Virus record (IMG/VR): IMGVR_UViG_3300027759_000080
Location: 1-64,000 of that record
DNA length: 64,000 nucleotides
DNA from: a virus
Reading direction: 5' to 3' (one strand)
A program made the translations under genes and the position numbers. How positions within the stretch are numbered: position 1 is the stretch's first letter; every line of letters begins with the position of its first letter. Positions 9,934 to 17,811 of the stretch are shown piece by piece. The notes below the pieces were generated by a model that was not told where the DNA came from, searched no databases, and saw only the letters and a program-made list of their open reading frames with translations.

Positions 9934-10230
9934 ATGAGAGGCGATAATAACGAATCAATACTTTTAAATACTTTCCAGAGCGCATTTGGAGCACAAGCAG
10001 GTAACTTAAACCTTACAGGAACTTCTCCTTCAGGATTAGGCTCTTGGTCTTCTTTTCAAGTAATAAGCGATACAGCTACTATAGCATCTATCACTATGGA
10101 CGGAATTGTTAATACTTCTTGGAGTGGTTTCACATTGCCAGCAGGTATGATTGTTTACGGACAAATTACAAATATAACTCTTTCAACAGGTTATGTAAGA
10201 CTATACGGAACAAATCAAAACCCTCAATAA
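9934..10230 (+). CDS. small tail-associated protein
   Basis: This 98-residue protein is beta-rich with many Ser, Thr and Gly residues and no membrane segment. Its stop codon TAA overlaps the ATG of the next gene (TAATG), so translation of the two is coupled. It opens a tail-fibre cluster behind its own promoter. Probably a short tail-fibre or chaperone-like component. No family recognised. Confidence 0.6.
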   Translation: MRGDNNESILLNTFQSAFGAQAGNLNLTGTSPSGLGSWSSFQVISDTATIASITMDGIVNTSWSGFTLPAGMIVYGQITNITLSTGYVRLYGTNQNPQ

Positions 10231-11822
10231 TGTTAGGAATAGGATTAGGCATAAATAAATTAAGGTCATCAGGGCTCGCCAACTATCTCAAAGGAGCAAT
10301 GGTATGGGGCTTTAAATCCAAATTTAAGTGGAGTGACACCTCTACGGATATATGGGGATTTGCTAATCCTAATACTATAGACCCTGAAGCACAAGCAGTA
10401 TATGATAGAATTATTGCTGATGGTGGAGTGTCTAACTTGACTCGCCTAAATTATTTCGTAGTTGGTTTAAAAACTATTTACGGTTCACTTGCAAACGTGC
10501 CAGTGTGTTACGATGCTCATTGGATTGGTTACAAATTAGGTTCAGGAACAGGTGCAACAGCAGGACAAGCAGCAGCGAAATTATATTCACTTACAGTAGC
10601 AGGTGATGCAGTACAAGCAACAGCAGCAAGTCAGCCATTGTTATTGGCACATAATGGAGCAAGTAGTGATAATTATTGGTGGGGAAGTGGGGTTGCAGGA
10701 AATTATAATTCAACACCAAATGCAGCAGCTAATCAAATTACAGGTGATATTGAGATAATTGTAAAAGCTAATATTAACAACGATGCAACAAATCAGGCTT
10801 TTGTAGCAAAATACCTTTCATCAAGTCAATTCTTACTTAGAAAAAATTCATCAAACTTTATTCAGTTTATTGGTTCTAAAACATCAGGTGCAGAAGATAT
10901 AAACGGAACTTCAACAGCAACTATTTCAAGTGGTGTTAAATGGGTAAAAGTAACAAGGCAAGCTTCAAGTGGTAATATGTATTTTTATACCTCACCCGAT
11001 GGTGTTGCTTATACTCAATTAGGGTCAATGGTTTCTACAACATCAGGAAACTTAGTAAATGGAACAGACCCTATAAATGTGGGAGTTTTTAGTACAACGG
11101 GTAACCCGTATTTAGGGGGAATTTACAGACTTACAATAGCAAACTCAATCGGTGGCACACCTGTAGTAGACTTCAATCCTGCAACATACAACGCAAGTAC
11201 AAGTCAAACTGCTTGGACAAGTGCAACAGGTGAAGTTTGGACAATTAATACAGGAACAGCAACGACAGGGTATAAAGGTGTATTGGTTGATAGAACGATA
11301 GTAATGTACGATAGAACTGATGACAATTTATTAGCATCAAACAATGCAACATTAAATACAGTATTAGGTACAGACCATTCTTCAGTTTTAGTAGCTACAA
11401 GATACACAACAACAAACAATGAATTTTTAATTGAAGTGGGTGGTGATTATACTGATATAAATTCAACTCAATGGTGGTTAAGTGGTGGCTTACTTATTTT
11501 AATAAGAACTAATAAAGGAATAACTGCAGCAAATGCAAACACAACAAATAATTATGCACTTGCAAAATCATTTAGTTATGCAGATTCAGTAGTATTTGGT
11601 GGAACTTCAATACAATTAATTAATGCAAGTTCTAATAGTGGTTCTTATTGGAATAATACAACAAATAAACCAATACCAAATACAGGTTTATTATTAGGAA
11701 AATCGGCAGGTATTGGAAATTTTAACGGAATAATAAGCACAATAATAATTGGTAATGACCCTGCAAAATATTTACTTACTAAAGAATTAGCAAGAAGTTT
11801 AAACAATAATTTTGCACTATAA
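10230..11822 (+). CDS. tail fibre protein with concanavalin/LamG-like domain
   Basis: I place the start at the ATG at 10230, overlapping the previous stop codon, giving 530 residues. A longer in-frame ORF begins at 10119 but would run through the preceding gene. Residues about 110-300 show the strand pattern of a concanavalin-like lectin fold. It has motifs of the form WVKVTRQASSGNMYFYTSPDG, followed by a segment in which a strand, a Gly turn and a closing strand (GGIYRLTIANS) repeat. Such domains bind carbohydrate and fit a host-recognition fibre. The N-terminal 60 residues probably attach it to the tail. Function is inferred from fold-like features and context. Confidence 0.6.
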   Translation: MLGIGLGINKLRSSGLANYLKGAMVWGFKSKFKWSDTSTDIWGFANPNTIDPEAQAVYDRIIADGGVSNLTRLNYFVVGLKTIYGSLANVPVCYDAHWIGYKLGSGTGATAGQAAAKLYSLTVAGDAVQATAASQPLLLAHNGASSDNYWWGSGVAGNYNSTPNAAANQITGDIEIIVKANINNDATNQAFVAKYLSSSQFLLRKNSSNFIQFIGSKTSGAEDINGTSTATISSGVKWVKVTRQASSGNMYFYTSPDGVAYTQLGSMVSTTSGNLVNGTDPINVGVFSTTGNPYLGGIYRLTIANSIGGTPVVDFNPATYNASTSQTAWTSATGEVWTINTGTATTGYKGVLVDRTIVMYDRTDDNLLASNNATLNTVLGTDHSSVLVATRYTTTNNEFLIEVGGDYTDINSTQWWLSGGLLILIRTNKGITAANANTTNNYALAKSFSYADSVVFGGTSIQLINASSNSGSYWNNTTNKPIPNTGLLLGKSAGIGNFNGIISTIIIGNDPAKYLLTKELARSLNNNFAL

Positions 11823-11824
11823 TA

Positions 11825-12085
11825 ATGGAAAAAACTTTACTATACCCACGATTCTATAAATGCTTAACACTTGCTGAATTTAAAGAATTAGATGACAAAT
11901 GTTGCAAGTTATTAGGATTGCCTAATGATGAAGCAACTAATGATTACGCAAATCCAATAGTTGACGTTGATGGTAAAAACTGGCTAATTGTAAATCAAGA
12001 CACGAGTAGCTTGTTTAGTAAAAAAGAAATAGCTGAAATGATTCAGTATGATGAAATAATTTTACCAAGTAATAATGCATTATGA
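11825..12085 (+). CDS. small hypothetical protein in tail-fibre cluster
   Basis: This 86-residue acidic, soluble protein starts 2 bases after the fibre gene and overlaps the homing endonuclease start by 4 bases. It contains Cys residues near 30. It could be a fibre-assembly chaperone, since such genes often follow fibre genes, but no family is recognised. Confidence 0.6.
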   Translation: MEKTLLYPRFYKCLTLAEFKELDDKCCKLLGLPNDEATNDYANPIVDVDGKNWLIVNQDTSSLFSKKEIAEMIQYDEIILPSNNAL

Positions 12086-12927
12086 GTAAAGAAGAGCGTA
12101 TAATTTGTGTGTATAAAATCACAAGCCCTAGCGGTAAGATTTACATAGGCAGTTCAATTAATTACAAGAAAAGATTGACTCAATATAGAGGTGTGTCTTC
12201 TAAAAGCCAAACAATATTATATAATTCTTTTTTAAAATATGGAATAGAAAATCATATATTTGAAATAGTTGAAAATTGTACGAAAGAAAATTTATTAGAA
12301 AAAGAGTATTATTATGGTTGTCTATATGATGTTATAGGTGTCAATGGTATGAATTGCAAGCTTCCTAAGTTTGGAGATAAATATCAAGCAACAAGACAAG
12401 AAACAGTTGAAAAAATGAGGCAATGGAAGCCTACTGGAGAAACTATACAGAATATGAAGAACGCTCAACAAAAAAGAGCTAAAGAAAGTAAAGTATCGGA
12501 AGAAACAAAACAAAAACTTAGAAATGCTAATTTAGGGAAAAAAGCTTCGGAAGAAACTAAACTGAAAATGAGCATTAAAGGTAAAGGAAGAATAGTATCT
12601 GATGAAACTAAATTAAAAATGAAGGCATGGAAAAGAAAGCCTTTATCTGAAGAGCATAAAAATAAAATTAGTATTGCAAATGTTGGTCGAAAAATGTTAG
12701 AAAGCACTAAAATAGCTGTAATAGCTGCTAACACTGGAAGACCATGCTCTCAAAAAACAAAAGAAAGTGTTTCTAAAGCAAAGAGCAAAATAATATTTAA
12801 CCACATAAATGGAATATATTATAATTCTATAAAAGAGGCTTCTAAAATATATAATATAAAACGCACAACATTAACAGCAATGTTAGTAGGGCAAAATAAA
12901 AATAAAACTAATTTAATATACGCATAA
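12082..12927 (+). CDS. GIY-YIG homing endonuclease with NUMOD repeats
   Basis: This 281-residue protein carries the GIY-YIG nuclease core at residues 6-95. The strand pair is present as VYKITS and KIYIGSS, and an Arg (KKRLTQYR) and a Glu (LEKEYYY) lie at expected places. Residues about 120-235 hold four to five NUMOD3-like modules, each with a SEETKxKL or similar helix and a Gly-Lys turn. The C-terminal 50 residues (FNHINGIYYNSIKEASKIY) look like a NUMOD1 DNA-binding module. This architecture is typical of free-standing phage homing endonucleases, which cut a phage-lacking allele and spread by repair. It overlaps the preceding gene by 4 bases and the next gene starts 2 bases later, so it has been inserted neatly into a tail-fibre operon. 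Confidence 0.9.
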   Translation: MSKEERIICVYKITSPSGKIYIGSSINYKKRLTQYRGVSSKSQTILYNSFLKYGIENHIFEIVENCTKENLLEKEYYYGCLYDVIGVNGMNCKLPKFGDKYQATRQETVEKMRQWKPTGETIQNMKNAQQKRAKESKVSEETKQKLRNANLGKKASEETKLKMSIKGKGRIVSDETKLKMKAWKRKPLSEEHKNKISIANVGRKMLESTKIAVIAANTGRPCSQKTKESVSKAKSKIIFNHINGIYYNSIKEASKIYNIKRTTLTAMLVGQNKNKTNLIYA

Positions 12928-12929
12928 AT

Positions 12930-13901
12930 ATGAACATTTATAATCAAAATATAGGGCAAAATTATCGTGGGATACTTAACCTCGATGCGACAACAATTAA
13001 CACACCACTTGATGCTACACTTCGTGCAGTAACTGATGGAATGGGTACTTCTTCTTTGCTTCAACTAAGCACAGAGGCAGTAGGCTTATCAAGAACTGTT
13101 AACTTAGCAGCAGGAGCAACTACGCCAAGACTATTTAACGTAGCATATACTATTAATAACAGCGGTGCTCAAACAGGTACTTTAACAGGATTATTCTTAA
13201 ATGCAACCGAAACGGCATTAAATGGAATTATTCATAATTTAATAGATTTGCAAGTTGGTGGGGTTAGTAAGTTTAATGTATTAAAAGCCCAAACAAGAAT
13301 AGGCACTTATATAGCAATTGACCACGATAATAATAGAATAAGTAATTGGCAAGGCGGTTCAACTCCTATTGAAATTTGGAATAATAATTTTTCAACTAAA
13401 AATATTGGTTTTTCTAACGGAGTAGGAAATTATTATACAGTATTATTTCAAAGATTACAATTAGAAGGAGTTACAAGTTCTTTTCCAATGATTAAACGCA
13501 ACGGTGCGGCAATTGATTTTAGGTTGGCTGATGATAGCGGATATTGTGCGGTTAATGTTGGAACATTAACTACAAACGGAATTGCAAATATTAATACTGC
13601 AAGAATGTTTAATATAAATGATTCAAACAATTTTGTAACTGCATTAAATATTGCCGCTTCAACGGGAAACTTATCCTTTTTTACCTCTTCATTATTTGCC
13701 GCAAGTGGAACAATAAACGCAAGTGCAAGAGTGCAAATAGATAGCACAACACAAGGCTTTTTAATGCCACGAATGACCGAAGCGCAAATATTAGCAATAG
13801 CAGCACCAGCCAACGGCTTAATGGTTTATAATACTAATCAGTTAGCACCTTGTTTTTATGACGGTACGGGCTGGAAAAGAGTAGTACATTTAGCAATGTA
13901 A
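12930..13901 (+). CDS. tail fibre / receptor-binding protein
   Basis: This 323-residue beta-rich protein has a C-terminal block STTQGFLMPRMTEAQI...ANGLMVYNT...FYDGTGWKRV. That block closely follows the 'GFLPPRMTxxQ...GLxxYNT...FYxGTxW' block that ends many Bacteroidota phage and secreted fibre-like proteins. The remainder is Asn/Thr/Ser-rich with trimeric-fibre character. It lies just after the homing endonuclease gene. It is probably a second adhesin for the host surface. The C-terminal block is the strongest evidence. Confidence 0.7.
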   Translation: MNIYNQNIGQNYRGILNLDATTINTPLDATLRAVTDGMGTSSLLQLSTEAVGLSRTVNLAAGATTPRLFNVAYTINNSGAQTGTLTGLFLNATETALNGIIHNLIDLQVGGVSKFNVLKAQTRIGTYIAIDHDNNRISNWQGGSTPIEIWNNNFSTKNIGFSNGVGNYYTVLFQRLQLEGVTSSFPMIKRNGAAIDFRLADDSGYCAVNVGTLTTNGIANINTARMFNINDSNNFVTALNIAASTGNLSFFTSSLFAASGTINASARVQIDSTTQGFLMPRMTEAQILAIAAPANGLMVYNTNQLAPCFYDGTGWKRVVHLAM

Positions 13902-13924
13902 ATAATAATTAAATAAAAAATAAA

Positions 13925-14224
13925 ATGATAAAATTAAATCAAGCAAGTTTCATAGCTACAAGTAATGAAACACAGACAAGTACGAAAGTAAGTTTACTAA
14001 CTGTAAATTACAATGCTTTTTTAGGCACAAAAGAAGTTGATGGTGTAATTGTAAATCAAGGGTACATCCAATCATTTGTTTATAACGAAACAATGAATTC
14101 AATAATGAATGATGTTCAAGAAGATACATTATTTATTGGAAATATTTTAGCAGATTTACACGATATGTATATCAGTAAGTTGCAAATATTAAATCCAAGT
14201 ATTACTTTTACAAGCACATTATAA
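13925..14224 (+). CDS. hypothetical protein downstream of tail fibre
   Basis: This 99-residue soluble protein contains an N-terminal beta region and a short helical end with an NILADLHDMYISKLQ stretch. It sits between the fibre gene and a 50-residue gene. Position suggests a tail-related or fibre-assembly role, but nothing in the sequence proves it. Confidence 0.6.
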   Translation: MIKLNQASFIATSNETQTSTKVSLLTVNYNAFLGTKEVDGVIVNQGYIQSFVYNETMNSIMNDVQEDTLFIGNILADLHDMYISKLQILNPSITFTSTL

Positions 14225-14229
14225 AAATT

Positions 14230-14382
14230 ATGATTACATTAAGCGAAGAAAAACTGAAAGAATTGGATATGTTTATCCAAGAGCTGCCAACTAAATTTGG
14301 TTTACCGTTATTGCAATTTATTAATAAAATAATTGAAGAGCAAAAACCCAAAGACGTAGAAGAGGCGGAAGTAGTAAACTAA
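14230..14382 (+). CDS. small helical protein, 50 residues
   Basis: The reading frame starts with ATG 5 bases after the previous stop and encodes about 50 residues. It has a charged helical N-terminus (MITLSEEKLKELDMFIQELP) and an acidic tail ending DVEEAEVVN. A strong terminator follows 8 bases after the stop. It is too short for a family call, but spacing and coding pattern support it as a gene. Confidence 0.6.
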   Translation: MITLSEEKLKELDMFIQELPTKFGLPLLQFINKIIEEQKPKDVEEAEVVN

Positions 14383-14389
14383 TTAATAG

Positions 14390-14416
14390 AAAAAGGGGGT
14401 TAATAGCCCTTTTTTT
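14390..14416 (+). terminator. intrinsic terminator ending the tail-fibre operon
   Basis: AAAAAGGG at 14390-14397 pairs with CCCTTTTT at 14407-14414 with a T tract. It separates the tail-fibre cluster from the lysis genes. Confidence 0.85.
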
Positions 14417-14436
14417 ACTATTTTAAAATTTAACCA

Positions 14437-14805
14437 ATGAAAGAAATATTTCAAAAATACTCACTACCGTTAGCTGCATATTTTATCAGCTATTTCAGCC
14501 CAGCTTTTCCTATGATGTTGGCTATAGGTTTTATTTTAATTGCAGATTTTGTAACAGGAATATTGGCAGCTCAAAAAAGAGGAGAAGAAATATTAAGCAA
14601 AAAGATGCGACCAACAGTTACTAAAGGAATAGGTTACATGATAGCTATTTTAGTGGCTCATGTATTCCAAAAGAATTTCTTAGTTGACATAGAGGTACTA
14701 AAGATAGTAAGTGGATTAATAGCTTTTATTGAAGTTAAGAGTTTAGACGAAAATTTTAGAGATATTACAGGTAAGAGTTTGTTTAAACAATTTTTAAAGA
14801 AGTAG
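14437..14805 (+). CDS. holin
   Basis: This 122-residue protein has two or three hydrophobic helices (residues about 10-50 and 68-90) and a basic C-terminus KSLFKQFLKK. The motif AIGFILIADFVTGILAAQKR matches the 'DxxTGxxAAxK' signature of the Bacteroidota/Firmicutes phage holin family (Phage_holin_4 type). Holins form timed holes in the inner membrane that let endolysin or its signal act. It is the first gene of the lysis cassette and follows a terminator. Confidence 0.8.
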   Translation: MKEIFQKYSLPLAAYFISYFSPAFPMMLAIGFILIADFVTGILAAQKRGEEILSKKMRPTVTKGIGYMIAILVAHVFQKNFLVDIEVLKIVSGLIAFIEVKSLDENFRDITGKSLFKQFLKK

Positions 14806-14810
14806 CAATA

Positions 14811-14918
14811 GTGGAAGAGATTCCATCAACTAATAAGGAGATAGTTAAAGTTGTACTAATCCTCACAGCGTTGTGGTCAATTGCTTTTTACATAATATAT
14901 TTATATGAAAGTAAATAA
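14811..14918 (+). CDS. tiny membrane peptide with GTG start
   Basis: A GTG-started frame 5 bases after the holin stop encodes 35 residues: a short acidic N-terminus (MEEIPSTNKEI) and then one hydrophobic helix ending in YLYESK. Its last 14 bases overlap the endolysin start. There is no internal Met, so GTG is the only possible start. Position between holin and endolysin suggests a holin regulator or a second membrane lysis factor. The small size keeps confidence moderate. Confidence 0.5.
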   Translation: MEEIPSTNKEIVKVVLILTALWSIAFYIIYLYESK

Positions 14919-15375
14919 AATAAATAAGGCAGGATTAGACTTAATTAAATCTTTTGAAGGATTTAGCGCAAAGGCTTATGTAGACCCAGCAACAGGTGGA
15001 CTACCAATAACTATAGGCTACGGTTCAACAAGATACAGCGATGGTAGTAAGGTGAAGATGACTGACCCTGTTTTGTCAATGGAGGCAGCAGAGAAGTTAT
15101 TAGCCGATACTATGGGGCAGTACGAGTTAGCAGTTGATGCTATGGCAGTTGATACACTTAATGCTAATCAATTCTCAGCATTGGTATCTTTCTGTTATAA
15201 CTGTGGAGCAGGTAACTTAAAGAGTTCTACACTATTAAAGAAGGTAAATATTAACCCTAACGACCCTACTATTGCAGCAGAATTTAGCCGTTGGAATAAA
15301 GGTGCAGGAAATGTTTTGGCAGGCTTGACTCGCAGAAGAAAAGCAGAGCACGAACTTTATTTTAAACCTTGCTAA
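14905..15375 (+). CDS. endolysin, GH24 lysozyme
   Basis: This 156-residue protein belongs to the T4/P22-type muramidase family, which cuts the beta-1,4 bond between N-acetylmuramate and N-acetylglucosamine in peptidoglycan. The catalytic block is visible: E18 in KSFEGFSAKAYVDP, D27 and a Thr at 36 in PITIGYGST. Family segments such as NANQFSALVSFCYNCG and a C-terminal GLTRRRKAEHELY are also present. It has no cleavable signal peptide, so release should depend on the holin encoded upstream. Its start overlaps the tiny membrane peptide. Confidence 0.93.
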   Translation: MKVNKINKAGLDLIKSFEGFSAKAYVDPATGGLPITIGYGSTRYSDGSKVKMTDPVLSMEAAEKLLADTMGQYELAVDAMAVDTLNANQFSALVSFCYNCGAGNLKSSTLLKKVNINPNDPTIAAEFSRWNKGAGNVLAGLTRRRKAEHELYFKPC

Positions 15376-15436
15376 TAATTAAATTATGGCACTTCGTAAA
15401 TGGAACTGCTAACAAAAAACAAAAAACAATAAAACT

Positions 15437-15736
15437 ATGATAGTATTTGCAATCTTATTATTACTACAGACTTGCTTAAATGCAATGTCGGATTCAATAG
15501 TGCATCATGATGCTTACAAGAACTACGGATACTTCTTTTCAAAGGAGGCAGCAGAAGCACCTAAGTTTGATTGGTTTCATAGATACTTTCCAATGTTCCA
15601 TGATTTTTGGCACTTATCAAAGGTATTACAAACCTTATGTACTGTAGGAGTGATTTATATTGCTACAGGTTCATTTATATTTGTTATTGCCATACTTGTG
15701 GCTAGAGGCTTACTATTTAATATCGTATACAAATGA
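15437..15736 (+). CDS. membrane protein of the lysis cassette
   Basis: This 99-residue protein has a hydrophobic N-terminal segment (MIVFAILLLLQTCLN) and another near residues 68-95. A His-rich central part (HHDAYKN, FHRYF, FHDFWH) lies between them. It overlaps the spanin-like gene by 4 bases. Similar small membrane proteins accompany endolysins in Bacteroidota phages. The role is unknown. An additional holin or antiholin is possible. Confidence 0.65.
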   Translation: MIVFAILLLLQTCLNAMSDSIVHHDAYKNYGYFFSKEAAEAPKFDWFHRYFPMFHDFWHLSKVLQTLCTVGVIYIATGSFIFVIAILVARGLLFNIVYK

Positions 15737-16227
15737 GAATCAAACTAATTCTATTACTGTTAGTAATATCGTCATGCTCAAGCCAATACCATTTACGCAT
15801 GGCACTGAAGAAAAATCCTAAGTTAGGAGACTCAACAACTGTTTTAGTTCCTTACTACAAGGACACTACGATTACATTTACTATTGTAGGGGATACTTCT
15901 GACCAAGCAAAGAAGTTTAAGGAATGGTACAAACAGGCATCGGATTCAATGACTATAGCTTTTAATGATAGCTTTGTACAGGTGAGCCAAGTAATTGACT
16001 CTCTTGGTAATTTAAAGACTAAGGTGATTAGAAAACCTTTTGTATCTTATATTAGGGTAACTATAAACGAAACAGTGAAAATGAAAGTGCCACCGAGAAT
16101 TGTATTAAAAGAAAAACAAACCATGTGGCAAAAGATTAAATCCTATGCTATTGACTGGCTTGCTTTTCTTGGTATTATTTTTATTGTTATTTTACTATTT
16201 AGAAAATTAGTTAGTATGCTTAGCTAG
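15733..16227 (+). CDS. unimolecular-spanin-like lipoprotein
   Basis: The 164-residue protein starts with a short basic N-terminus and a hydrophobic segment ending in the lipobox VISSC, with the lipidated Cys at residue 15. A charged periplasmic part of about 125 residues follows, then a single transmembrane helix at about 142-157 near the C-terminus (WLAFLGIIFIVILLF) and a basic tail. An N-terminal lipid anchor plus a C-terminal inner-membrane helix is the topology of u-spanins such as T1 gp11, which fuse outer and inner membranes in the last lysis step. The place after holin and endolysin agrees. Its 3' end overlaps the convergent minus-strand gene by 8 bases. Confidence 0.7.
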   Translation: MRIKLILLLLVISSCSSQYHLRMALKKNPKLGDSTTVLVPYYKDTTITFTIVGDTSDQAKKFKEWYKQASDSMTIAFNDSFVQVSQVIDSLGNLKTKVIRKPFVSYIRVTINETVKMKVPPRIVLKEKQTMWQKIKSYAIDWLAFLGIIFIVILLFRKLVSMLS

Positions 16228-16495
16228 TCCTATTAGTAGCATTAGTCCTATCCACCAAGAACTTCCACATAGCCTGTAGCTTTGCTAATTTGTCTGCGAA
16301 TGGGAGCTCTTTAGCTTCTGTCCTTACCTTACTATCGTCATACCTTTTAAATGAGCTACAATGCTCTTGTAAGTGGTAAAAAGATATAGATGTGTGTTCT
16401 TTTTGATTCTTCATGAATCTTGCACATTCGTGTCTATCCTTGCACAATCTTCTTGTGTCGTGGTCTTCTGCGTTACATGGTTTGAGTTTTCCCAT
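16220..16495 (-). CDS. Cys/His-rich hypothetical protein
   Basis: This 91-residue basic protein has Cys at 7, 18, 24 and 46 and several His residues near them, so a zinc-binding fold is possible. It is the last gene of the long minus-strand transcription unit and ends tail-to-tail with the lysis cassette. No known family recognised. Confidence 0.65.
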   Translation of the reverse strand: MGKLKPCNAEDHDTRRLCKDRHECARFMKNQKEHTSISFYHLQEHCSSFKRYDDSKVRTEAKELPFADKLAKLQAMWKFLVDRTNATNRTS

Positions 16496-16760
16496 AGTTG
16501 TTTTTTGGTTTTAATATGTTTACTGGTTCTTGTCCTTTTTCTATTAACTTTATATCAACAGACTTGGCAGCCTCTTTTTCAGTAAGGAAGAACACAGCCC
16601 AATTATACTTACTTATCTGAGCCTTATAGTATATCTCGCCCTTGTAATCAAACAAAGAAACATGGGCATACTCATCCGACTTGCGTACATACTTCTTTTC
16701 CTTTTTTGTTCTTACAATTAAGACTACGTCCTCTCTCTTCTCTAATTTTTTAATTCCCAT
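16473..16760 (-). CDS. hypothetical protein
   Basis: This 95-residue basic protein begins with the charged segment MGIKKLEKREDVVLIVRTKK. It overlaps the next gene by 23 bases. It is co-directional with the recombination genes upstream. No domain recognised. Confidence 0.6.
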   Translation of the reverse strand: MGIKKLEKREDVVLIVRTKKEKKYVRKSDEYAHVSLFDYKGEIYYKAQISKYNWAVFFLTEKEAAKSVDIKLIEKGQEPVNILKPKNNYGKTQTM

Positions 16761-16764
16761 GTTT

Positions 16765-16962
16765 TTACTCCTCCTCCATTTCTACTTCATCTATTGAATG
16801 TGATAGCACTAAGAACTTTTCTCCTGTCTCAAGGTTCATTAGCACTATATCATATATTGGTCTTAACTCCTTCATTGTTGCGCCTACTCTTGTGGCATCT
16901 ATCAGAACCTTCATATCGGGATGTTCGTCCTTTAGTACTTGTATTAGTTGTGTAACATCCAT
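16765..16962 (-). CDS. small hypothetical protein
   Basis: This 65-residue acidic protein resembles the short 'MDVTQLIQVLKDEHPDMKV' type proteins of phage early operons, in which a helix is followed by a strand pair. Its start codon overlaps the stop of the exonuclease gene upstream. Function unknown. Confidence 0.6.
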   Translation of the reverse strand: MDVTQLIQVLKDEHPDMKVLIDATRVGATMKELRPIYDIVLMNLETGEKFLVLSHSIDEVEMEEE

Positions 16963-17648
16963 TACAGTATAGGTCTGACAAAGATTGATATTAATAAATC
17001 TCTTTGCTCTACAGCCTTCTCTATCTCTTCCATCATCTTCTTCTGAACAGCAGCATCCCTTTTAATTAGCTTGTAGAATATTCTAGCTTCTAGGGGTAAA
17101 TTTATTTCAATCTTGTTTCCATCATCATCATACTGAGTGCTTGTCAAGTAGCGCACTAGGTAATGCTCTTCTACAGGAGGATGTCCTAGTGCCTCATTAG
17201 ACTTAGACAGAGCCATCATCTGACACTGTGCTTGGTAGAAGTATTCCTTAGGTACGTCTTGGTACTCAGAATTCTTATCATCAAACATCATCATCTTCTG
17301 CTCAAAGAACTTCTCTGTAGGACACTTGATATCTCCACTAGCTATGATAACATCTCCATCCATAACTGCGAAGTCGGGTGTAGCTCCACTATTCTCATTG
17401 ATAGGGTAGTAACGCTCCTCTAGGTATACGGCATTGATTCCTGTTGTTGCTACAAAGTTCTCTAGAGCCTCTGACTCATTTAGAATACCATGGTCGGTGT
17501 GCCTGCTGCTGAAAGACTTGGAGTAGCCCTTAACACTCTCCTCTGCTTTATTAAATATGTACTTATCCTTGGTAGCACCCTTGCCACCTATGAATAAATT
17601 GTAGATACCTGATGCGGTAAATTTACCTCGTCTCTCTTTGCTTAGCAT
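16962..17648 (-). CDS. YqaJ/lambda-exonuclease-like recombination nuclease
   Basis: This 228-residue protein matches the PD-(D/E)XK core of YqaJ and lambda exonuclease: HGILNESEALENF at 53-65 (Glu ligand helix), PDF with D92, GDIKCPT with D106 and K108, and FYQAQCQMM with Gln at about 139-143. These enzymes digest one strand of double-stranded DNA from an end, so that a single-strand annealing partner can pair the exposed strand. Asp instead of the more usual Glu is used at position 106. The neighbouring SSB-like gene and the RusA-like resolvase form a recombination set. Start ATG is followed by the usual LSKERRGKF N-terminus of the family. Confidence 0.85.
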   Translation of the reverse strand: MLSKERRGKFTASGIYNLFIGGKGATKDKYIFNKAEESVKGYSKSFSSRHTDHGILNESEALENFVATTGINAVYLEERYYPINENSGATPDFAVMDGDVIIASGDIKCPTEKFFEQKMMMFDDKNSEYQDVPKEYFYQAQCQMMALSKSNEALGHPPVEEHYLVRYLTSTQYDDDGNKIEINLPLEARIFYKLIKRDAAVQKKMMEEIEKAVEQRDLLISIFVRPIL

Positions 17649-17684
17649 ATATATATTATTTAATTATTTTGGCTTGTTTTTATG

Positions 17685-17810
17685 TTAATAGACTGGACAA
17701 AATTCTTGTATTTGTTCCTCTGTTATTCTTTGCTTTATTAAAGCTACTTCTTCTTTGGGCAAGGAAGCTATCTCTAACTCCCTTGCTTGTCCAAATAAAT
17801 CTTTACTCAT
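17685..17810 (-). CDS. small hypothetical protein between exonuclease and SSB-like genes
   Basis: The frame encodes 41 residues, MSKDLFGQARELEIASLPKE then a helical, charged tail ending FCPVY. It starts 1 base after the stop of the SSB-like gene, so it is translationally coupled to it. Short, helical and conserved in position within the recombination set. It may be an accessory factor, but this is not shown. Confidence 0.6.
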   Translation of the reverse strand: MSKDLFGQARELEIASLPKEEVALIKQRITEEQIQEFCPVY

Positions 17811-17811
17811 G

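Noticed and set aside
10119-10229. Upstream extension of the lectin-like fibre gene
   Set aside because: The extra 37 residues would overlap the preceding gene in another frame. The ATG at 10230 is coupled to its stop (TAATG).
15385-15415. Eight-codon ATG frame after the endolysin gene
   Set aside because: Too short and without coding support. Probably spacer.
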